64,000 nucleotides of DNA from Macrostomum hystrix (lineage: Eukaryota; Platyhelminthes; Macrostomidae). Location: the NCBI GenBank assembly GCA_950097015.1, contig CATNEN010000039.1, forward strand, positions 19,895,501 through 19,959,500. The letters run 5' to 3'. The notes beneath the pieces were generated by a model. That model ran no database searches and was not told where the DNA came from. It saw only the letters and a program-made list of their open reading frames with translations. Position numbers and translations under genes: made by a program. Positions 13,101 through 25,200 of the stretch are shown here, one piece after another (position 1 is the stretch's first letter; the number at the start of each line of letters is the position of its first letter).

Positions 13101-13666
13101 AAACGGCTCCGCTTGGACTCGGGAACAGCGCGAGGACTGCTGCGAGCTTGTTGACTGGTGCAACCAGAATGAGGAGCATTTCCAATGCGCCGCCTCAGGC
13201 TGCGGAATCTCAGCCCTGCTGCACAGCGCCGGCCCTGCGGCCGAGCTCCAGGCTCGAGCTCTGCTGTGTTCCCTGCTGGAGACAGAGATGGAAAATGTGA
13301 GCACCGCTTGTGAGGGGGAAGAATGGGAGAATTCAGTGTCAGTTATCATGGGATGGAATGGGAGAATTCAGTGTCTGTTATCATGGGATGGAATGGGAGA
13401 ATTCAGTGTCTGTTATCATGGGATGGAATGGGAGAATTCAGTGTCTGTTATCAGTGGATAGAATGGGAGAATTCAGTGTCTGTTATCATGGGATAGAATG
13501 GGAGAATTTAGTAGTCCTAACTGTCTCTCCACAGGCATTCCCAATGACGAAGGAATCAGGCTATGACCACGACCTACTAGTTGTTCAACTGTATGCCAAG
13601 TACGCATCGGATAAGAAGACTCGATTGCACTGCGAGAAGCAAGCGAAGTTGCTTGCTGCTCACTGA
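4131..13666 (+). CDS. Mab-21-like protein, divergent (nucleotidyltransferase fold)
   Basis: Seven exons join cleanly: 4131-4316, 8664-8976, 10013-10105, 10901-11907, 12095-12517, 12931-13296 and 13535-13666, giving about 839 residues. Exon 2 contains FTGNFTEG, resembling the G-S-x-x-E-G motif of Mab-21/cGAS-like nucleotidyltransferases. Exon 4 contains a block starting NGQLYMLLKYVLL and ending near MRNFFDQR that looks like the Mab-21 C-terminal helical domain. The usual paired acidic metal ligands are not obvious: the expected place reads GFDSAIN. It may therefore be catalytically inactive. The tail of about 300 residues after the Mab-21 block is unrecognised. Start chosen as the ATG at 4131. 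The acceptor at 12931 is weak, and exon 6 could begin elsewhere. The family call is by pattern only. Confidence 0.6.
4363..7066. repeat. Minisatellite, 28-base unit, about 96 copies
   Basis: Intron 1 of the Mab-21-like gene. The unit contains tagatgggtagtagtagata followed by gagagtgg. Variants such as gggtattcgtag and gggtattagtag recur in ordered blocks. From about 6216 a 30-base variant with tagatgagtatagtagtaga appears. Confidence 0.97.
7067..7616. other. Intron sequence between two arrays
   Basis: Unique AT-rich intron sequence between the 28-base and 24-base arrays of the Mab-21-like gene. I see no exon or element in it. Confidence 0.5.
7617..8650. repeat. Minisatellite, 24-base unit, 43 copies, open in one frame
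   Basis: Tandem copies of a unit beginning gtcatagagtctagttccct. The unit is divisible by three and reads as the octapeptide VIESSSLP or its Q/K variants without stops. The array ends 14 bases before the acceptor of exon 2 (8664), and its open frame continues into that exon. Confidence 0.97.
9030..9985. repeat. Minisatellite, 20-base unit, about 47 copies
   Basis: Intron 2 of the Mab-21-like gene. The unit is agcaagagatgcagaatcgc with a g/a alternation (cgcagc or cgaagc). It is open in all three forward frames and in reverse frames, so the long frames here are not evidence of coding. Confidence 0.97.
10146..10470 (-). mobile_element. SINE family 1, copy 1 (tRNA-headed)
   Basis: About 325 bases similar to the copies at 28123 and 35113. 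Read on the minus strand it begins with a tRNA-like head: a degenerate A box around gagaggttaacgcgt, then a B-box region around agttcaattcc. It ends in cctcctgcaat. It sits in intron 3 of the Mab-21-like gene, antisense to it. Confidence 0.8.
10471..10900. other. Rest of intron 3, Mab-21-like gene
   Basis: Unique AT-rich intron with a short (TA)n run at about 10669-10688. I see no exon. Confidence 0.5.
12714..12835 (+). mobile_element. tRNA-derived SINE fragment, family 2
   Basis: Contains an A-box-like tagccaactggttacagc and a perfect B box ggttcgattcc inside a good T-arm (tcggg..cccga). It is followed by ttagcaagaca and ctctgcattgctt. That tail is shared with the element at 36640-36965, so this is a retroposon and not a tRNA gene. 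It lies in intron 5 of the Mab-21-like gene. Confidence 0.75.
13319..13512. repeat. Minisatellite, 35-base unit, 5-6 copies
   Basis: Last intron of the Mab-21-like gene. The unit contains atgggatggaatgggagaat then tcagtgtctgttatc. It starts about 20 bases after the donor. Confidence 0.93.
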
Positions 13667-13837
13667 CCTGTCAAAGCTTTACTTTTGAGCTAAAGTGCTC
13701 TACTAACTACTATCAATAGACTCGACCACTCATTTGATCAAGTTGAACTTGAAGATGTGACGAGTTACAAAAGCTAATTTTCTAATTGAAACTTTAACTA
13801 AAAAACATACAATCTTGAACTTGTTTATTGTCATTTT

Positions 13838-14156
13838 TAGCCCTAGAGATCACACTCTACCACTCTAGATCTCATCCTTCCCTCTAAATCTCATTCTACC
13901 CCTCTAGATCTTATTCTACCCCTCTAGATCTCATTCTACCCCTCCAGATCTCATTCTACCCCTCTAGATCTCATTCTACCCCTCCAGATCTTATTCTACC
14001 CCTCCAGATCTTATTCTACCCCTCCAGATCTCATTCTACCCCTCCAGATCTCATTCTACCCCTCTAGATCTCATTCTACTTCTCTAGTTCTCATTCTACC
14101 CCTTTAATTCTCATTCTACCCCTCCAGATCTCATTCTACCCTCTCTAGATCTCATC
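13838..14156. repeat. Minisatellite, 20-base unit, about 16 copies
   Basis: Unit cctctagatctcattctacc, with cctccagatc and cttattctac variants. It begins about 170 bases after the Mab-21-like stop codon, in its 3' UTR or just beyond. Confidence 0.95.
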
Positions 14157-15523
14157 AACTTTATAGATTAAGTTTCAAGAGCTAAGCTTTTGACTTTGTT
14201 AAGACCTTAGTTTTTTCGGAAAATTTCACACTTATAAAATCGATATCAATAAACCTTTTTAGCCATGCTTTTACGCAGGTAATATCGAGCATTATACATT
14301 TAGTTAAGACGTCACTACTAATTTTTAACTAATCTAGTAGTATGGATTGCTATTACATTGTATTATTTAAACGTTCTATTATATTTATTTCGTTTAACCA
14401 ACCAATAAATGTCAGCTGACTATTTTTGTGTCAGCTATGATAGCGTAGTATTTACAAAAAGTACGAAACCAACTTTCACTTTTAGTTTTCACATTTTTTG
14501 CTAACGCGCCCAACACTGCCAGAGAGTCTTAGAAGTCAGAACCTCTCAGAAAGACACAGGCTTTTCCCTGTCTTTAATGCACATTATATTCACAAAGTAG
14601 CGGGTGAGTGAGGTACCTCATGCTCCCAAGACGACTTGAGAGTTGAGTGGGGATTGAGCTGGTTAGGAGGGTGGGAGCATCACGACCTAGGAGCTATGCT
14701 CGTCAATTTGCGCGTCTATGCGGCAACAGGCTGCTGAAGTTCCCGCTGATTCCCAGCCACCTGGCTGGCCTTCTCAAAGACTTCTGGACGCTGGTGTAAG
14801 GACATCTGAACTTATGGAGTCATTTGAGCCAGTTGGCATTGCATGAATCCACAAAAAAGACCAGAATATTCACCTCTGGAATGGGAAAAGGAACAAAACA
14901 ATTAAAATGACAAAAGCGGACAATGACGTTTGCTCAAAATCCGATTCAGCAACTCCCGTATCAGAATCTCAGGACTCGACTTTGTTGCATTCTGTATGTT
15001 ACTTTTTGTGAAATTGACTTACTCTAACTTGGGCAGGCCGGTCTCGCGGACGAAATTGAAATTACTAATCAGGTACACACGAGCATCCCCCTCGAAATTG
15101 AAGTTACTTAGTTTGAAATAGAAGTTGAATACCAAATATTTAATAATTGTAACATTACTACTACACCTTTTCCCGTTCAATTTCAACAAATCTGCGCTGC
15201 AATTTAGACAACTTGACATTCATTTTCGACACTCTATTTTTATACCTTCAGTTGGACGTTCAAATTAGACAAAGCTGACTTCAATTTAAACAGCAGATAT
15301 TCGATTTAGACAGTGGATATTCAATTTAAACACTTCCTCATTGAGAGCGATTTGTCTATGGTAAAATTCTAGTTCTGAGGCCAAGCACATATTCAATTTA
15401 GACACCCATCATTCAATTTAGACACGCTCAGCTTCAGACCCTTGCTTTCCTGTCGCCTCTGCTTCTGACTTTCGGAGAGAGAATTGGAGAGACTAATGTA
15501 CATTCTGTAAGATACATGTACTC
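14157..15523. other. Intergenic region with a short coding-like stretch
   Basis: No complete gene seen. 14667-14799 is an open stretch after an acceptor-like ttag. It reads with codon use like the neighbouring exons and includes RLLKFPLIPSHLAGLLKDFW before TAA. From about 15180 to 15430 a motif like ttcaatttagacac recurs irregularly about eight times. Confidence 0.4.
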
Positions 15524-15977
15524 AGTTTATTGTCTATGGTAAGATTGAAAACCGAGATTGAGACTGTAAAGGAAACTGATTTCTGGCCTTGTGGCATTGA
15601 ATTTAGCACAGATAAAACGGCGGTCGTTGAACAAGAGTGAAGGCTACTTCTGAGAATTGCTTCTTTCGTGAAGAATATCTGTCTACTAATCTAACGCACG
15701 AACATGGAGGAAGAGGTGAACGGACCGGAGTCAGAGTCGGAGTCGGAGTCAGAAGCGACCGGAAGCGACGTTGATGGCCGCGGCCCGTACGTGCGAATCA
15801 CGAATCAGGATCGAGCGCGCCTGCTGGATGCTCATAACAACGGCGAGGACTTCCTGCATTTGGCGGCACTGATGAACACCAAAAGGACGACGGCATATAC
15901 TCAATGCCACAAGGCCAGAAATCGTTTTTCTTTACAGTCTCAATCTCGGTTTTCAATCTTACCATAGACAATAAACT
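15524..15977 (+). mobile_element. Foldback DNA element with truncated helix-turn-helix ORF
   Basis: The 77-base ends 15524-15600 and 15901-15977 are near-perfect inverted repeats. The outer 48 bases match exactly and there are about three changes further in. Between them an ATG at 15704 opens a frame with an acidic Glu/Ser leader and then ITNQDRARLLDAH and DFLHLAALMNTKRTTAYT. This resembles the N-terminal helix-turn-helix of Tc1/mariner-like or related DDE transposases. The frame runs straight into the right inverted repeat just after that motif, so the catalytic part is deleted. It is non-autonomous. I could not define a clean target-site duplication. The superfamily is uncertain. Confidence 0.75.
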
Positions 15978-16280
15978 TAGCGCATGTACTTAGCGCAAAG
16001 CGCAGGTTAAATAAAAATGTGTTTTTGTACTTTATGCTGTGGCTCTAGCCTGTGACGAGTATATAGCCCACTCATTACTGACTGGCATTCATTCATAGCA
16101 TAGCATAGTAAGTCGTACTATATTCATGGGACATCAAAAGACGGAAGTAAAAATTTCCTTACCATCAAGAGAGAAAGAGAGCATATCTCTCCCCCAAAAA
16201 GAAGGGATAAATAGACGCACAGCTCAATTCAAGTTAAAGTTTGAGCTGTGGACTAAACAAATCATTCACAGACCTGAGTC

Positions 16281-19200
16281 ATGAACCGATCAATCTCAAC
16301 TGAGTCTTTACCCACTGATTTGTCTAGCATTGATCAGTTATTTGATCGATTAATGCTGAAGCATCGCAATTATCGGTCTCAACTGCTTATGACTGTAACG
16401 CCGATAAGTGACTACCGAAGAGCCTGCACAGCCAGTAGCGATGAAAGAATAAAACTTGTTCGATTTCAAGAGTGAGTATACCAAATTTTCCGATTAATTT
16501 TTGGATCAAGGCACAGTGAGAGTGTACACTGCTTGACAACGAGAAAGTCAGGACAGATGTACACAGCGACTCATCTCAATATACTAAAATTCATGTGTTG
16601 TTTGTCTGTCATTTCGACATCTCCTCCTAGAATACTGGCGACTCAGCGTTGAAACTTATATGGGAAAATGGAAAATTTTCCGAAGTCGGCTATATAGCCT
16701 ATTTTAATTCTGAAATTTCAAATTCTAAGATCCTAAAAATGCAAAATGGGAGCAAAATAATTTCGTGACCTTCTCTGGACACTTTTTTTTCTTCTGAGCT
16801 GAGAAAACTGGAGTTGGTAAAAGTGATTGCGCTATCATTTCGGCCTATCTGTTCATAGTATTTTCTCTCCAGTAGAGGGTTGGCAGTCGGTTTGAAAATG
16901 GGGCGGAGAGGTGGCCGTTCGCGCACTCAAACTGCCTCTGTGCATTGGCGGAGAGGTGGCCGTTCGCGCACTCAAACTGCCTCTGTACATTGGCGGAGAG
17001 GTGGCCGTTCGCACACTCAAACTGCCTCTGTGCATTGGCGGAGAGAGGGTGCCGCGAGTCATTTCTATTGAGGGGTCTATTGTTCAATATTGAAGTGCGT
17101 ACAATGGGCTGAGGCAGATTTGGCTGGGTTAAAATTCAAATAATAAACTTGGCGGGCCTCTCAATGTAGGCGGAGAAGAATGTGGTTGCTAAACTGGCTG
17201 TTCTTTGCGCTAAAAAGCAGTGAAATTTCAGCTGAGAATTCTTCTTTTGCTTTCTAAGATTAGTGGATAAAATTTTGTACTGCTAGAAAGAACTGAGGCG
17301 ATCAGAGATCAGGGGATGGGAGATGAGGCGATAGGAGATCAGGCGATGGGAGATCAGGCGATGGGAGATCAGGCGATGGGAGATCAGGCGATTGGAGATC
17401 AGGCAGCAGGAGATCTGGCGATGCGAGATGAGACGATGGGAGATCAGGCGATGGGAGATCAGGCGATTGGAGATCAGGCGATGGGAGATGAGACGATGGG
17501 AGATGAGGCGATGGGAGATCAGGCGATTGGAGATCAGGCGATGGGAGATGAAACGATGGGAGATGAGGCGATGGAAGATGGGAGATCAGGCGATGGGAGA
17601 TCAGGCGATTGGAGATGAGACGGTGGGAGATCAGGCGATTGGAGATGAGACGGTGGGAGATCAGGCGATGGGAGATCAGGCGATTGGAGATGAGACGGTG
17701 GGAGATCAGGCGGGGGAGATCAGGCGATGGGAGATCAGGCGATTGGAGATGAGACGGTGGGAGATCAGGCGATGGGAGATCAGGCGATTGGAGATGAGAC
17801 GGTGGGAGATCAGGCGGGGGGAGATCAGGCGATTGGAGATCAGGCGATGGGAGATGAGACGATGGGAGATGAGGCGATGGAAGATGGGAGATCAGGCGAT
17901 GGGAGATCAGGCGATTGGAGATGAGACGGTGGGAGATCAGGCGGGGGGAGATCAGGCGATTGGAGATCAGGCGATGGGAGATGAGACGATGGGAGATGAG
18001 GCGATGGAAGATGGGAGATCAGGCGATGGGAGATCAGGCGATTGGAGATGAGACGGTGGGAGATCAGGCGGGGGGAGATCAGGCGATTGGAGATGAGACG
18101 GTGGGAGATCAGGCGATTGGAGATGAGACGGTGGGAGATCAGGCGATGGGAGATCAGGCGATTGGAGATGAGACGGTGGGAGATGAGACGATGGGAGATG
18201 AGGCGATGGAAGATGGGAGATCAGGCGATGGGAGATCAGGCGATTGGAGATGAGACGGTGGGAGATCAGGCGATTGGAGATCAGGCGATGGGAGATGAGA
18301 CGATGGGAGATGAGGCGATGGAAGATGGGAGATCAGGCGATGGGAGATCAGGCGATTGGAGATGAGACGGTGGGAGATCAGGCGGGAGGAGATCACGCGA
18401 TGGGAGATTAGGCGATAGGAGTTCGCTCCCGTCAACTTCCTCCGGAGGAAGAATTCAGCTCGTTCAATATAAAAACCAGCTCTTATGTACACCAGTGGTC
18501 GTAGATGAAGCTCTACCTTTCATTTTACAAAGCTGGCAAAAACGAGAGTCTACCACCTTAGTTCTATTATTTTCCAGTCGCACACAGAGTTAGAGAAGGT
18601 TTTAGGCCAATAATTTCGCCATTCTAAAGAGACAAAAAATAAAAACCACATTGAAGACCTTCTGTTGTGCATGGTGCAGGAGTATAGAGGCCATTAGACA
18701 ATAGGCGTCCATCTTACTTAATTTTTCATCGCTCGCATTTGACTACAGTGTGCTGAGAGAGCGTCTTTGGCGCTCTCAAATGAAATGAGCATTCATCCAC
18801 TGTGGTTTAGGCGAGGGTTGTGAAAAATGCTGCGTTTATACTCGTATATACTCAGACACTAACTAGCACAAACTGAGCCGGGTTTGTCGCTTAAGAGAGC
18901 GAGTCTAGGCTGCCACAGAAGCAATACAACAGGCACAGATCAGTGTCACTGTGAGCTGCAGTTATTTAGTCCCGCAGCAGAACAGCTGGCTCCCACTCGA
19001 GCTAATAACGGAAGCGCCGGCCCCAGTCAGCTGGCATCGCCGACTATTGCTGACAAAGGCGTCGGTCTAGACGTTAAAGTTGCACAGATGATGAAGGAGT
19101 TTGGCGACTCGGGGCCTGGTGAGTCCGAAGCTACTTTCCAAGTGTTTAACAGACACTTTTGGCTTAACATTCGTTGTTTAGTAGCGTATTTGGAGTTTGT

Positions 19201-22200
19201 GTGAAGTCACTGTTGGTTTAACATTCGTGCAGTCTAGTCGACATGGTTTTAGTTTTATGATGAAATTTTGCTAGAAGACAAATTTTGCCTATAATTGGTG
19301 ATTTTTGCCACCAGGCACCCCGACGAGAATTTTTGAATAGCGACGTTTTGAGATTGCGGAAGTTGTTTCATCCGATACAATGGAAAATTTTAGAAGATAC
19401 AGAAAAAATAAACAATGTGGGTATTTGAAATAAGACGACAGCTCTTTAGACCGTCGAGATATTCAATGTTTCTGGCGGAAAGTCTGATTTTTCCCATAAG
19501 CGCTAATGTATTTCATACACCCCTATACACAAATTAGCACTGCGCCTCAGTGCGGCCGTGCCAGGCCTTCAAACTTTATCAGCATGTCACCCGAATGTGC
19601 CTGCATCATCTCCGTCTTCGGTGGTCACCACCTTTATCTAGACGACTTTGCTGGACCTTTAAGGGCTACAGCAGGTGGAAAAAGGCCACTATGGACACCC
19701 TGACGCGAATTTCTCCAATTTCACTGATCAAGCCAAATTACTTAAGTACACTCGAAGTATTAGGCGCAGCTCAACCTCAGGACACCATCGTCTAGTCTGT
19801 CAACCAATCAGTCACCACTAAACGCTGTTGGCATTCAGGCGCTGCCAAAAAATCCCATCCCCTTAGTATAAAAACGGGCGGCAAAATGGCTTGGTAGTCC
19901 TACTGTATATACACTTGTTGGTTTAGTGACGGGGAGTCACAAGTGTACTCTAATTGCTTTATGTAGTTGGGAGGTGTTTATAAATGTGTCGATGCATCAA
20001 CTAACCGACTCAGCAGGTCATACTGGACCAACTAAGCAGGCAGACAACGAGAGTGTTCGCACTGAGGACTTTGCCAACAAGTTCAGCCAGCTCATGCTGC
20101 CGCAAGCCTCAAAGGCAGGCAGCGTTAGCGCCAACCGACACCTGGTTGCCGGCTCGACCGGAGTCCTGGGTGACGCCGAGTCTGTACGCACTGAAGACTT
20201 TGCCAGGGAGTTTCGAAAGACGCTGGTGCCACCTGCTGACAGTAAGTGATGTGTTTTCTATGACAGTAACTAACTAACTCTATTACTTTATCCTTAAAAA
20301 ACGAAAAATCTTCACATTATCATCATATCGAGATGTTCCTTATTAGTCACCGAGATGTTCCTCATCAGTCATCGAGATGTTCCTCATCAGTCATCGAGAT
20401 ATTCCTCATCAGTCATCGAGATGTTCCTCATCAGTCATCGAGATGTTCCTCATCAGTCATCGAGATGTTCCTTATTAGTCACCGAGATGTTCCTCATCAG
20501 TCATCGAGATGTTCCTCATCAGTCATCGAGATGTTTCTCATCAGTCATCGAGATGTTCCTCATCAGTCATCGAGATGTTTCTCATCAGTCATCGAGATGT
20601 TCCTCATCAGTCATCGAGATGTTCCTCATCAGTCATCGAGATGTTCCTCATCAGTCATCGAAACGTTTGGCCCTTGCCTAGTTACAAAAGTACATGTTAC
20701 AGTCGCATTGATAGACATTTTGTTTCTTCTGACAACGAATGGCAGTATAGTCTTGCCTAAGTAAATTTTCCATCACCTACGTGCCAAAGCTGCAGCTACA
20801 ACCATTGCGGCAAAAATTCTTGCCGCATATCGTGACATTGTCGATGAGTCTACATCGCAGACAACAGGATGGTCTGTTTCGGCACCCCTTCGCTACCTGC
20901 GAAGTCGATCTCGCAGTGCCTCGCCGTGTCGCCGAAAAGTGTTCCTGCCTAATGGTCGACTTGCGCAAAGTTTTGGTAGCAAAACCATTCAATTAATGGT
21001 CGCCGTTCAAAAACGACCTGTTTACAACATTTAATTACAATATTTACGAATAGCAGAAACGATATCTACACACATATATATATATAGCACTAATCATTGT
21101 AACCCAATTTGTAAAATTATTTATCGCTGCTTTTCCGTGGCTAGGGGTAACTTCTAACCCAGTTATTCGATGCCAAATGGATCTACGAGTAGAACCGCTA
21201 GAACTTAAATAAATTATTTTAATTGAATAATCGAATTACGTAACTATAATAAAAACGCTTCGGCTTACAATTTGTACCAAACATGGCAATGAAATGAAAT
21301 TTAATTTGTCAGCCAGCGCAAGGGGGACAACTCGATATGAGATGTCATTTTTCTTCCCAATTTATAATGATTGTCATCCGAATCCCATTCGTCCACTTTT
21401 TTATAGGCAGCGTTGTCAGTTTTAGAGGCCAGCCAACTTCACCCTACTACGGTAAGCAGCAGCAGCAGCAGCAGCTTCAACTTGGCTCTCTGAATGCTTC
21501 CTACCGACCGTTGGCGCCTTATCGGATGCCCGACGCCGAGTCCGTCTCCCTGACGGCTGACACCGAGCACCGTTTGCTGCCAAAGTTTCACCGGCTGCCC
21601 GTCGTGGCTTTCGACGATTCCTACATTAACGAAACTGCCGGACTGGGCGGCGCCGGCGGCAGCCAAGCTGGCTCGTCCATAAGAGCTCAGGTTTTGCGTG
21701 AGCGAATCGGCAGCCTGCTGCATGTGCCGCCCAGTAAGTGACCTCCCTCTCTTTTTGACCTTTGGAGTTTGCTCGTAAAATAGTCGAATCTTTCTTTTTT
21801 ATTATCTATCCCTAGTCTCATCTCTTCCCTGCCCTCTCCCATGTTTCATCTATTCCGTGTCTCATCTCTCCCGTGTCTCATCTCTCCCGTGTTTCATCTA
21901 TTCCGTGTCTCATCTCTCCCGTGTCTCATCTCTTCCCTGCCTCATCTCTCCCGTGTTTCATCTATTCCGTGTCTCATCTCTCCCGTGTCTCATCTCTTCC
22001 CTGCCTCATTTCTCCCGTGTTTCATCTATTCCGTGTCTCATCTCTCCCCTGTCTCATCTCTCCCCTGTCTCATCTCTCCCCTGTCTCATCTCTCCCCTGT
22101 CTCATCTCTCCCCTGTCTCATCTCTCCCCTGTCTCATCTCTCCCATATTTCATCTCTCCCCTGTTTCGTCTCTCCCGTGACTCGTCTCTCCCGTGACTCA

Positions 22201-25200
22201 TCTCTCCAGTGCCTCATCTCTCCCCTGTCTCACTTCACCCGTGTAATAGCTCTTTCAGAGATATGTCCCACATTTTACTATCCATACTACTCGCGCTTGT
22301 CGCTTCATAAGTAATATAAATGCGCGTTTAAAAAGTAGAATAGTTTCTTGCTAAATGGCAAGAAACAATTCAATGATTATAATTAAGTGAGCAAAAATTA
22401 AAAATAAAAATAATCCAGTCTTGTTGTGAAAATAGGCACAGATTTCTTATATACTAAATATAAGCAAAGAGACAATAGACACCTTAGCTAGGCGCTACTC
22501 ATGTGTGTATGTACTCAAACAAATAGTCGAGGCAGAGACAGTCGGGGTCTTAAAGCAACTCTGCTTCTGCTGTGAAGTTCTAAATGGATTGCAATGCATT
22601 TATCTTTCATTCTTTAGATATTCGACGTAACTCCTAGTTAGAGCTTTCGGCGTAGAGCATAACGCCTTCGATCTGTCTTTTACTGCGTTTGACAACTGGT
22701 GATGAAGGGTTAGAGAGAAAATGCAAAACTGGAAATAGAGAGGGCGAAAGAGACCAAGGCGCGCTTCTTAAGAATTTCCTTTGCTCTTTTGGCTTACTTA
22801 AATAAACCGCAGCAAAAGCTAGAAGATGTTACAGCCGAGCATTCATTTAATCTCGACTTTTTTCTTCTTTTCTCGTTGCCTTAGGCGGTGTGAATCTGGA
22901 CGCTGCTGACCGACGACTTCAGGATCTGCTGCAGTCGCGGCAGCAGCAGAGAGGTGAGACAGGGTGTAGTCTACTGTTAGACAGGGTGTAGTCAGGGTAT
23001 AGTCTACTGTTAGACAGGGTATAGTATATACTGTAAGACAGAGTGTAGTCTACTGTTAGACAGGGTGTAGTCAACTGTTAGACAGGGTGTAGTCAACTGT
23101 TAGACAGGGTGTAGTCTATACTGTTAGACAGGGTGTAGTCTACTGTTAGACAGGGTGTAGTTTACTGTTAGACAGGGTGTACACCCTGTTAGACAGGGTG
23201 TAGTCTACTGTTAGACAGGGTGTAGTCTACTGTTAGACAGAGTGTAGTCTACTGTTAGACAGGGTGTAGTATATACTGTAGGACAGAGTGTAGTATATAC
23301 TGTAAGACAGAGTGTAGTCTACTGTTAGACAGGGTGTAGTCTATACTGTTAGACAGAGTGTAGTCTACTGTTAGACAGGGTGTAGTCTACTGTTAGACAG
23401 GGTGTAGTATATACTGTAGGACAGAGTGTAGTATATACTGTAAGACAGAGTGTAGTCTACTGTTAGACAGGGTGTAGTCTATACTGTTAGACAGAGTGTA
23501 GTCTACTGTTAGACAGGGTGTAGTCTGTTAGACAGGGTGTAGTCTACTGTTAGACAGGGTGTAGTCTACTGTTAGACAGGGTGTAGTCTACTGTTAGACA
23601 GAGTGTAGTCTACTGTTAGACAGGGTGTAGTCTACTGTTAGACAGGGTGTAGTCTACTGTTAGACAGGGTGTAGTCTACTGTTAGACAGAGTGTAGTCTA
23701 CTGTTAGACAGGGTGTAGTCTACTGTTAGACAGGTTATAGTCTACTGTTAGACAGGGTGTAGTCTACTGTTAGACCGGCTAATTAAAGTCACAACCATGG
23801 CACGGTTAGGCGGGTCGAGGACGACCTCGCCGCCGCGCGTGTCCTCCCTGATGACCAGCCGGCAGTTGTCGCCGACGCGTCGCGGCGTCGCCGGTAGCCG
23901 TGGAGGCAGAATTTCGCCGATCCGGGAGTCGCAGGCCAGAAGGTGAGCAAGATTTGGCTTGAAATCAGGTAGTTTAATTAGGAAATTAATTATCAAGAGA
24001 TTTTTGTGAACGATTCAGTCTGCCAGGCGACGAACCCGATGACGAGATCCTCCTCGCGGACGACGAGTTTGCCAACGAGGTTCATTATCAGTCGCGCCTG
24101 ATCCAACGCGAGCTGGAACAGGAGAGACGCCGTCGGGCCGCTGCCACGGGCAGCCGGGAGCGCGACAGCTCGGGATCGCCAACTCGGGCGCAGAGGGTGA
24201 GGGGTGGGGCGGGTGGATGGGGGCAGAGGGGTTAGACTTTGCGGAGTGGGGTAAATGGTTAGACCAGGGACTTCTATATATAGCAATCTATATATTGCTA
24301 TATATAGAAGTCCCTGGTTAGACGCAGCAGAAGTAAAGGAGTGGGGTGGATGGGGCAGACGGTTAGAACTTGAGGAGTGGGGTGGTTGGCTGCACAGGAT
24401 AGACGTCGAGTAGTGGGGTGGTCGCGCGGAGGGTTAGACTTTAAGGTGTGAGGTGGGTGGGTTGAACCCTTAGACATCAAGGAGTGGTGTGTGCGGGCGG
24501 AGGGTTTAGACTTTGAGGAGTGGAGTGAACGTGTTGACGGGTTAGACGTTGAGAAGTGGGGTATATGGGTAGAAGAAATAGGATTTCGAGTTTGAGGAAT
24601 AAAGGTGATAAAAAATGTTTTAAAAATTTTTAATATAAACTTTAATGCTATACGCAGGAGTCCCTGGACAGGAAGGTGCTTGAGCTGGACGAGTTGAACC
24701 AACAAGTTCGCAAAACTCTTCAAGAAAAAGAGGTAAGAATCTCAGGCATTAAAAATAATCTACAATAGACTCCGGATTTTTATAATGCATTGCCGGTCCG
24801 TTTGTAGAAAATCGTCGGCGAGCTGCACTTCGTCCAGGACTGCCTCCGCAGGCACCAGGCCGAGGTTCGCCTATCCGAGAAGCTCTGCCGCGACAACAAG
24901 TCCCGGGCTGAGGACACCAAGACTGAACTGCTGCTGGCCCAGATGAAGCGCGACAGCACGGCGAAGGAGCTTGAGCAGCTCAGCGAAGACCTCAACCAGA
25001 AGAGGGACCAGCTACGCCGCATCGAGGAGAACTGCCGCGCTCGAGCCAAGGAGCTTCAGGACTTCGAGAGCATCGGCGTGGCCAAGGAGGAGATCGAGAA
25101 CATCCTGGCCGAGAGGGACGAGCTTTACCAGCTGGTCAGGCAGAACGAGGACGCGGAGTTTCAGCGATACGAGCTGGAGAAGAAGCTGACACAGACCAGG

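Noticed and set aside
24280-24302. TATA-type promoter in the intron
   Set aside because: The tatatata sequence is the centre of a perfect hairpin and has no downstream start or exon consistent with transcription from it.
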